A stretch of 64,000 nt of DNA, taken from positions 620,001 through 684,000 of the forward strand of contig NZ_WOCD01000001.1 of NCBI RefSeq assembly GCF_009728465.1, written 5' to 3'. The notes under the pieces are model-generated. The model was not told the DNA's origin. It made no database searches and saw only the letters and a list, made by a program, of their open reading frames with translations. This document shows positions 57,891 through 64,000 of this stretch, piece by piece. A program made the position numbers and the translations under genes. Source of the stretch: Psychrosphaera haliotis (GTDB lineage Bacteria > Pseudomonadota > Gammaproteobacteria > Enterobacterales > Alteromonadaceae). Positions within the stretch are counted from its first letter, which is position 1, and each line of letters starts with the position of its first letter.

Positions 57891-59078
57891 TAAACATTTA
57901 TCCCTTCAGAGATTTTTTCAAACGCTAATTGTCTGGTTTGACTATCTAATAATAAAATGTCATCGATAGACTTAGGCTTGTTGCCACCTACTTGTTCTAA
58001 ACACCATTCGTTCAGTTTTGCGATGTCTGTAAATGATATTTGTCTTTGTAAAAAAGCTTCAACTGCAATTCATTGCTCGCATTTAGCACGGTTGTCGCTC
58101 CTTGTCCTAACTTAGAGGCTTCAAGAGCGAGTCGTAAATTAGGGAAGCGCTCAAAGTCTGGCTCACAAAACGTGAAGCTCGCTAACTTTGTAAAATCTAA
58201 AGGCTCAACTCCAGATGCTATTCTATGTGGGTAAGCTAACGAATGCGCTATAGGAGTACGCATATCAGGTTGTCCCATCTGAGCTAAGACTGACCCGTCT
58301 GAATAGGACACCATGGAATGAATAATACTCTGAGGATGCACAACTACCTTTATTTGTTCAAAGGACGCATTGAACAATAGGCGAGCTTCAACAAACTCTA
58401 ATCCTTTGTTCATCATAGTTGCTGAATCAACTGATATTTTTGCCCCCATACTCCAGTTAGGGTGGGCAACTGCGAGTTCTGGTGTAATACAATCAAACTC
58501 GTCGATTGGTCTATTTAAAAACGGACCACCTGAGCCCGTTAACAAAATTTGTTCGACCCTGACGCTTTTAAATCACCGCCTTGTTGGACTTCAAGCGGTA
58601 AGGATTGAAAAATAGCGTTGTGCTCACTATCTACAGGTAACAATTCTGCGTTGTGCTCTTTAACAGCGTCTAAAAATAGCTGTCCGCTCATTACCAACGC
58701 TTCTTTATTTGCTAAACAAATTCGTTTACCCGATTTAGCCGCTGCCATCGTAGGAACTAATCCTGCACCGCCTACAATCGCTGCCATTACGATATCGACA
58801 CGATCATCGCTAGCAACATCAACAAGGCCTTGCTGCCCGCTCTTAACGACCGTAGACAAGCCTAACTTGTTAAACTCATCTTGCAACACCTGTGCGGCCT
58901 TTTCGTTCGCCATTACGGCGAAGGTAGGACGATAGGTTTGGCAAATTTTTACCATACCTTCAACGTTGGTATTACCTGTGACAGCAAATAAGGAATAACT
59001 TGATAAATGGCGAGACATAACATCTATCGTAGATAAACCGATAGAGCCTGTCGCGCCTAAAATAGTGATGGATTGCAT
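57890..59078 (-). CDS. dxr: 1-deoxy-D-xylulose 5-phosphate reductoisomerase (two apparent frameshifts)
   Basis: Second step of the MEP isoprenoid pathway. The N-terminal NADPH-binding [19 protein letters not shown] is followed by [11 protein letters not shown] and [15 protein letters not shown]. The first break is at about 58555; adding one G gives [17 protein letters not shown]. The second is at about 58070, after LNASNE; adding one A gives [20 protein letters not shown]. Coding then ends in SEGINV with a stop overlapping the rseP start. The corrected length is 396 residues (E. coli 398). Both repairs restore conserved family sequence. Confidence 0.93.
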
Positions 59079-59087
59079 CAGAACAAC

Positions 59088-59955
59088 TTACAGGTAGAAG
59101 TGGCTAAAAAACACTAAGAACACAGGCATTGCTGCGGTCAGAGAATCTATTCTATCTAGTAAACCACCATGGCCAGGAAGGATGTTGCCACTGTCTTTTA
59201 TACCAGCGTCGCGCTTAAGCATACTTTCACTCAAATCACCGAATGCAGAAACAACACCAATAACAATGCAGCAAGCTGTTAAAGCTAACCAATTTGCAAA
59301 GTCTATTTCGTTATTCCAAAGTACAATTAATGTTAGGACCACAACAGCGAAACATACCGCCCAAAAAGCCTTCAATGGTTTTTCCTGGACTTACATTTGG
59401 CATTAACTTGTGGCTACCAAACTTTTTACCCGCAAAATAGGCGCCAATATCCGCCGACCAAACAATACTGAATACAAATAGCGCTAACCAAGCACCGCTG
59501 TCTTTATCAAGTAAGTAGTGATATTCGCGAATAGTAAGAAGGGCTAACCAAGCAGGAACAAGTGTTAAATATCCAAATACAGCTTTTACCACAGGCTGGT
59601 GTTGCCATACTCGATTTCCACGTGGGTAAATCAAAACTAAAATTGAACTAATTGTCCACCAGACACAGGCAAGAACCATTATTAAGTAGTTATTTTCGGT
59701 TAGTTGCCCTGTGAATGTCCATAATGAAAAGTCCAAGAAGCCCGCGTATAAAGCGATGCCCGCTACAACTGAACCTACAGCATAAAGTAACTGGTACTTA
59801 AGCTTAGAAATTTCCGCAAATTTACTCCACTCATAAGCGCCGTAACCAAAAACAGCCAGTGATGCCCATGCAAACCAATCAAATGGCATGGTGAATAATG
59901 CTGACAATAAAATTGCAGCTAAAATAACTGCGGTAATAATACGTTGTTTTAACAA
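59088..59955 (-). CDS. cdsA: Phosphatidate cytidylyltransferase (apparent frameshift)
   Basis: Makes CDP-diacylglycerol for phospholipid synthesis. The multi-pass membrane protein starts [20 protein letters not shown]. Conserved [20 protein letters not shown] and [12 protein letters not shown] precede a break at about 59365. The second frame continues [14 protein letters not shown] and includes [20 protein letters not shown] and [12 protein letters not shown], the family signature. One extra base (or two missing) near the T5/G3 runs explains it; the exact repair is ambiguous. The length is about 288 residues (E. coli 285). It lies between uppS and dxr, in the conserved order. Confidence 0.92.
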
Positions 59956-59970
59956 ACTAATTTCCCAATT

Positions 59971-60741
59971 TTAAATTTCGTTCTGTTTTATTTGCTCGCC
60001 AGTCAGCCCGAAGCGACGTTCGGTGCCGGCAAAGGCTTCAACCGCTTGTGCAAAGCTAAGCTCATCGAAGTCTGGCCAATATACAGAGGTAAAATGGAGT
60101 TCGGCGTACGCCAACTGCCATAATAAGAAGTTACTTATGCGAGACTCGCCGCCAGTGCGCACTAACAAATCGAGTTCAGGCTGATCAGCCAAACACATGT
60201 ATTTGCCAAGCAAAGTCTCGTCAATGTCATTTGCGTCTAATTTACCTGACTGAACATCATTGGCAATACTTTTTGTTGCATTAGCAATATCCCAACGACC
60301 ACCATAATTGGCAGCGACATTAAGGGTAAGTCCGGTATTAGCTTCTGTCATTTGATGTGCAGAAATGACTTTCTTTTGAATTTTGTCACTAAAAGCAGAA
60401 ATATCGCCCACTATTTTAAGGCGAACATTATTCTTATGAAGCGTATTTACTTCTCGAGTCAATACCAGCATAAACAATTCCATCAGTCCACTGACTTCAT
60501 CTTCTGGTCTTTTCCAATTTTCACTCGAAAAAGCAAATAACGTTAGAGATTTAACACCTACTTTTCGGGCAAAACGAACTGTTTCTCGAACGGCATCAAC
60601 GCCCTTCTTGTGCCCATATACTCTAGGCATTCCTTTCTGTTGCGCCCAACGTCCATTGCCATCCATAATAATACCAACATGCTGCGGTATTGAAGATGAA
60701 TAGTGTTCTAGAACTTGATCTACAACGTTACTTTTTGCCAT
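59971..60741 (-). CDS. uppS: Undecaprenyl diphosphate synthase
   Basis: cis-Prenyltransferase that makes the C55 carrier for peptidoglycan and O-antigen. The 256 residues have [20 protein letters not shown] (about 21-40, with the catalytic Asp). [20 protein letters not shown] is next, then [20 protein letters not shown] and TSVYWPDF near the C-terminus. The frame is intact. It precedes cdsA with a 15-bp gap and lies behind the frr terminator. Confidence 0.97.
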   Translation of the reverse strand: MAKSNVVDQVLEHYSSSIPQHVGIIMDGNGRWAQQKGMPRVYGHKKGVDAVRETVRFARKVGVKSLTLFAFSSENWKRPEDEVSGLMELFMLVLTREVNTLHKNNVRLKIVGDISAFSDKIQKKVISAHQMTEANTGLTLNVAANYGGRWDIANATKSIANDVQSGKLDANDIDETLLGKYMCLADQPELDLLVRTGGESRISNFLLWQLAYAELHFTSVYWPDFDELSFAQAVEAFAGTERRFGLTGEQIKQNEI

Positions 60742-60761
60742 TTTATAACCTACATGATAAT

Positions 60762-60797
60762 AAAAACGCCGTGAGCTCGAACTGCAACGGCGTTTTT
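60762..60797 (-). terminator. Intrinsic terminator of frr
   Basis: Perfect 11-bp stem AAAAACGCCGT / ACGGCGTTTTT around a 14-base loop, 22 bases past the frr stop and 20 bases before the uppS ATG. It splits the translation genes from the envelope genes. Confidence 0.88.
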
Positions 60798-60819
60798 ACT
60801 TAACTTATTGAGATATGGA

Positions 60820-61376
60820 TTATATTTCCATTAACTCTTTTTCTTTTGTTGCTATCATCGCATCAATTACTTTCATTTTTGCGTCAGTCAACTTTTGAAT
60901 TTCGTCTTCTGATTGGCGAGCTTCATCTTCAGAAATATCTTTGTCTTTTAATAATGATTTAATATCACCATTAGCGTCACGACGAATGTTACGAACCGCT
61001 ACACGCCCGCTTTCAACTTCGCCTTTAACAACTTTAACTAAATCACGACGACGCTCTTCAGTAAGTGGAGGAAGTGGAATACGAATTACCGTGCCAGCTG
61101 ACATAGGGTTTAAACCTAAGTCAGACTTCATGATTGCCTTTTCAACCGCTTGAGACAAAGATTTGTCAAAAACAGTTAGAGAAAGCGTACGGTTGTCTTC
61201 TATTGTTACATTCGCTACTTGATTAAGTGGCGTATCTGCACCGTAATAAGAAACCTGAATACCATCAAGCAGGCTTGGGTGTGCACGGCCTGTACGAATT
61301 TTATTTAGTTGAGACTGAAGCGACTCAATACTTTTGTCCATGCGAATGGCTGCATCTTTTGAATTTCATCTAACAC
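60820..61376 (-). CDS. frr: Ribosome-recycling factor (apparent frameshift near the start)
   Basis: Splits post-termination ribosomes with EF-G. Most of the protein reads intact from [20 protein letters not shown] to [13 protein letters not shown]. The N-terminus is recovered from GTG at 61376 (AAGGAT seven bases upstream): MLDEIQK, then one A is missing from the A run at about 61358, and DAAIRMDKS follows. With that base the protein is 185 residues, exactly the E. coli length, and matches the usual RRF N-terminus. Without it a truncated start at 61341 would lose the first helix. Confidence 0.95.
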
Positions 61377-61401
61377 AGTAAATATCCTTCGATTAATTCT
61401 A

Positions 61402-62130
61402 TTATTTGTCTAATTTAGTAACAATTGTGCCTTCATCTTCGCCCATAATGACACGCTTCAACGCGCCAGGCTTGTTCATATTGAACACACAAATAGGAAT
61501 GTTGTGGTCTCTAGCTAGAGTAAATGCCGCTAGGTCCATGACTTTTAATTCTTTTTCAATTACATCTTGGTAATCAAGTTCTCGGTACAATGTTGCTTCT
61601 GGATCTTTAACCGGGTCAGCAGAGTAAACACCATCTACTTTTGTTGCTTTAAGAACAACATCAGCTTCAATTTCAATACCACGTAAACAAGCAGCTGAAT
61701 CAGTAGTAAAAAATGGGTTGCCCGTACCAGCAGAGAAAATCACAACTCGACCGCTTTTAAGTAAACTAATACCTTCGGCCCAAGAGTAATCGTCACAAAC
61801 ACCTTTTAATGGAATGGCAGACATTAAACGAGCGTTTACATGCGCTCTGTGCAAAGCGTCACGCATTGCAAGGCCATTCATAACCGTCGCTAGCATTCCC
61901 ATATGGTCGCCAACAACACGATTCATACCGGCTTCAGCTAATGGTGCACCACGAAAGATGTTTCCGCCGCCTAAAACGACACCAACTTGGATATCTTGCT
62001 CAACTAGCTCTTTAATTTCTTGAGCCATGCGGTCTAAAACTTTTGGGTCAATCCCAAAACCTTCATCGCCTACTAAGGCTTCCCCGCTAAGTTTCAATAA
62101 GATGCGTCTATAAACTGGCTTTGTGCTCAT
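61402..62130 (-). CDS. pyrH: UMP kinase
   Basis: Phosphorylates UMP to UDP; hexameric amino-acid-kinase-fold enzyme regulated by GTP and UTP. The 242 residues start [40 protein letters not shown] and [20 protein letters not shown] are followed by [20 protein letters not shown]. The frame is intact. It lies between tsf and frr, in the conserved order. Confidence 0.97.
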   Translation of the reverse strand: MSTKPVYRRILLKLSGEALVGDEGFGIDPKVLDRMAQEIKELVEQDIQVGVVLGGGNIFRGAPLAEAGMNRVVGDHMGMLATVMNGLAMRDALHRAHVNARLMSAIPLKGVCDDYSWAEGISLLKSGRVVIFSAGTGNPFFTTDSAACLRGIEIEADVVLKATKVDGVYSADPVKDPEATLYRELDYQDVIEKELKVMDLAAFTLARDHNIPICVFNMNKPGALKRVIMGEDEGTIVTKLDK

Positions 62131-62207
62131 TAAGGCTCCCGATAAGATTTAACAGAGGTGCAAATTGCGGCGTATTCTATGTCAAAACGAGAGAATTTAC
62201 AAAACAA

Positions 62208-62241
62208 AAAAACCGTAACAGGTTGCCCCATTACGGTTTTT
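62208..62241 (-). terminator. Intrinsic terminator of tsf
   Basis: Perfect 11-bp stem AAAAACCGTAA / TTACGGTTTTT around a 12-base loop in the tsf-pyrH gap. On the minus strand the right arm runs on into TTTTTTT. Confidence 0.88.
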
Positions 62242-62266
62242 GTTTAGCTGTTAAGCGCTTATGGAA

Positions 62267-63118
62267 TTAAGCGTTTTTAGCAGCTTCGATTTGTGCAGCA
62301 ACTTCAGCAGCAAAATCTTCTTCTTTTTTCTCGATGCCTTCGCCAACTTCTAAACGTACGAAAGAAGTAACTGATGCGCCTTTTTCTTTAAGAATTTCGC
62401 CAACAGACTTTTTAGGTTCCATGATGAATGCTTGACCAGTAAGAGAGATCTCACCAGTAAATTTCTTCATACGACCAGTAACCATTTTTTCTGCGATTTC
62501 AGCTGGCTTGCCTTCGTTCATCGCGATTTCAATTTGGATACGCTTTTCGTTTTCAACAACATCAGCAGGAACGTCAGTTGGATTAACGAATTCTGGCTTG
62601 CTTGCTGCAACGTGCATTGCAACGTGCTTAAGAGTCTCTGCAGAACCTTCACCGGCAACAACAACACCAATTTTCTCACCGTGACGGTAAGAAGCTAAAG
62701 CAGCACCTTGAACGTACTGAAGACGACGAACATTCATGTTCTCACCAATTTTAGCAACTAAAGCAACACGCTCTTCTTCGAACTTTTCTTTAAGTACGTC
62801 GATAGTTGTTACTTCAGCAATCGCTGCGTCAGCAACTTTGTTAGCAAATGCTAAGAAGCTTGCATCTTTAGCAACGAAGTCTGTTTGACAGTTAACTTCA
62901 ACTAAAACAGCAACACCGTTGTTTTCTTTGATGATGATCGTACCTTCAGCAGCAATGTTACCGGCTTTTTTAGCCGCTTTTGCTTGACCGTTTTTACGCA
63001 TGTTTTCGATCGCTAAATCGATATCACCGTTAGTTTCAGTTAGGGCTTTTTTACAGTCCATCATGCCCGCGCCAGTGCGGTCACGAAGTTCTTTAACTAA
63101 TGCAGCAGTTACTGCCAT
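62267..63118 (-). CDS. tsf: Elongation factor Ts
   Basis: Nucleotide-exchange factor for EF-Tu. The 283 residues have the signature [20 protein letters not shown] (about 11-30) and [20 protein letters not shown]. The dimer-like core has AVLVEVNCQ and a C-terminal [20 protein letters not shown]. The frame is intact. It follows rpsB after a 149-bp gap that contains two hairpins. Confidence 0.98.
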   Translation of the reverse strand: MAVTAALVKELRDRTGAGMMDCKKALTETNGDIDLAIENMRKNGQAKAAKKAGNIAAEGTIIIKENNGVAVLVEVNCQTDFVAKDASFLAFANKVADAAIAEVTTIDVLKEKFEEERVALVAKIGENMNVRRLQYVQGAALASYRHGEKIGVVVAGEGSAETLKHVAMHVAASKPEFVNPTDVPADVVENEKRIQIEIAMNEGKPAEIAEKMVTGRMKKFTGEISLTGQAFIMEPKKSVGEILKEKGASVTSFVRLEVGEGIEKKEEDFAAEVAAQIEAAKNA

Positions 63119-63196
63119 GGTCTTGTCCTCTAATTTGTATGATTATCGCTTGTCAGCATAAATGCTTTATAGCGCTAATTTATATAATTTGGAAAA

Positions 63197-63214
63197 GGGG
63201 CCATAAGTATGACC
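63197..63214 (-). terminator. Stem-loop between rpsB and tsf (possible attenuator)
   Basis: On the minus strand AGGGGTCAT-ACTT-ATGGCCCCT pairs over 9 bp (one U-G) and is followed by TTTTCC. It may set the S2 to EF-Ts ratio. Confidence 0.55.
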
Positions 63215-63220
63215 CCTAAA

Positions 63221-63265
63221 ATTGTTGTAATGATTAAATCGGGATTAACGATTTATTACAGCAAT
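63221..63265. other. Long interrupted inverted repeat just past rpsB
   Basis: ATTGTTGTAA and TAAATCG (left) pair with CGATTTA and TTACAGCAAT (right) with one mismatch and a 4-base bulge. It begins two bases beyond the rpsB stop and probably folds in the mRNA, perhaps protecting the rpsB 3' end or acting with the adjacent attenuator. Confidence 0.5.
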
Positions 63266-63267
63266 TA

Positions 63268-63990
63268 TTATTCAGCTTCTACAAAATCTTCAGCTTGAAC
63301 TTCGATGTTGTTAGAACGACCTTCTTTAATCGTTGCAGCAACAGATGAAGTGTATAACTGAATAGCGCGGATAGCGTCATCGTTACCAGGAACAACGTAG
63401 TCGATGTTATCTGGGTTCGAGTTTGTATCAACAACAGCAACAACAGGAATACCTAGGTTGTTTGCTTCAGCGATTGCAATGTGCTCGTTGTCTGCATCAA
63501 TGATGAAGATAACGTCAGGCAATCCGCCCATGTTTTTGATACCGCCAAGGCTCTTTTCAAGCTTTTCCATCTCACGAGTACGCATCAAAGCTTCTTTTTT
63601 AGTAAGCTTTTCAAAAGTACCGTCGTCAGATTGTGCTTCCAAGTCTTTTAAACGCTTGATTGATTGACGAACTGTTTTCCAGTTAGTCAACATACCACCT
63701 AACCAACGGTGATTTACGTAGAATTGGTCGCTAGCAATTGCCGCTTCTTTGATCGCTTCGCTTGCAGCACGCTTTGTACCAACAAATAAAACTTTACCTT
63801 TACGCGCAGAAACAGACTTGATGAAATCAAGTGCTTCGTTGAACATAGGAACAGTATTTTCTAAGTTGATGATATGAACTTTGTTACGAGCGCCGAAAAT
63901 GAAAGGTTTCATTTTAGGGTTCCAGTAACGAGTTTGGTGACCAAAGTGTACGCCAGCTTGTAGCATGTCACGCATAGATACGTTTGCCAT
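63268..63990 (-). CDS. rpsB: 30S ribosomal protein S2
   Basis: Small-subunit protein; in E. coli it represses the rpsB-tsf mRNA. The 240 residues start [20 protein letters not shown] and include [20 protein letters not shown] and [16 protein letters not shown]-like [40 protein letters not shown] and [20 protein letters not shown] follow. The leader that would carry autoregulation lies beyond the right edge; only ten bases upstream of the ATG are visible. Confidence 0.98.
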   Translation of the reverse strand: MANVSMRDMLQAGVHFGHQTRYWNPKMKPFIFGARNKVHIINLENTVPMFNEALDFIKSVSARKGKVLFVGTKRAASEAIKEAAIASDQFYVNHRWLGGMLTNWKTVRQSIKRLKDLEAQSDDGTFEKLTKKEALMRTREMEKLEKSLGGIKNMGGLPDVIFIIDADNEHIAIAEANNLGIPVVAVVDTNSNPDNIDYVVPGNDDAIRAIQLYTSSVAATIKEGRSNNIEVQAEDFVEAE

Positions 63991-64000
63991 TTTTATAATC

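Overview
The window is chromosomal backbone of a low-GC gammaproteobacterium, most likely a marine member of the Alteromonadales. The evidence is gene order. rpsT/murJ-ribF-ileS, apt-dnaX-ybaB-(sbcDC)-recR-htpG-adk, and rpsB-tsf-pyrH-frr-uppS-cdsA-dxr-rseP-bamA-skp-lpxD-fabZ-lpxA-lpxB-rnhB-dnaE-accA-tilS follow the arrangement known from Escherichia coli. A Vibrio/Shewanella-type TonB2 operon (DUF3450-TtpC-ExbB-ExbD-TonB-TPR) and an Oar-like TonB-dependent receptor next to a tryptophan-halogenase-like gene point to the marine gammaproteobacteria. No species can be named from the sequence alone. I saw no tRNA or rRNA gene, insertion sequence, prophage or CRISPR array.

Layout. 1-3.5 kb: 5' part of ileS, ribF and murJ (minus), with rpsT diverging. 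4-16 kb: MAPEG protein, adk, htpG, recR, sbcC, sbcD, ybaB, dnaX and apt, all minus. 16.1-18.4 kb: a three-gene RiPP cassette, an HvfA/bufferin-like Cys-rich precursor with its MNIO enzyme (DUF692) and DUF2063 partner. 18.6-19.1 kb: a degenerate GGDEF protein. 19.1-24.1 kb: the TonB2 operon. 24.3-28.9 kb: halogenase-like flavoprotein and TonB-dependent receptor. 29.3-34.7 kb: polB, then on the plus strand a TSUP permease, priC, a histone-deacetylase-like hydrolase, a ComFB protein and a YbaM-like protein. 34.8-38.2 kb: a NatAB-type ABC exporter and a secreted S33 peptidase. 38.45-38.57 kb: 4.5S SRP RNA. 38.8-43 kb: patatin, CPA2 antiporter and GGDEF protein. 43-64 kb: tilS to rpsB, a long minus-strand block for replication, fatty-acid and lipid A synthesis, outer-membrane assembly, isoprenoid and phospholipid precursors, and translation.

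The most interesting biology is the hvf/buf-like cassette at 16.1-18.4 kb. Its secreted precursor carries five EGKCG doublets (ten Cys motifs) on a 26-residue repeat. An intrinsic terminator sits between the precursor and its modifying enzymes, and the partner gene contains a hexanucleotide microsatellite. A second strong signal is in dnaX: an A10 run at which a -1 slip reaches a stop two codons later, predicting a 371-residue gamma subunit.

Data quality matters here. Thirteen genes carry about sixteen apparent frameshifts, nearly all one-base changes in short homopolymers, and nine of the sixteen fall in 49.9-61.4 kb. Most of the affected genes are normally essential (murJ, lpxA, lpxB, bamA, rseP, dxr, cdsA, frr), and the corrected lengths match their families. 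I read these as consensus errors rather than pseudogenes and report each as one CDS. htpG differs: it has a 7-base insertion that repeats codons for Arg-Val-Ser.
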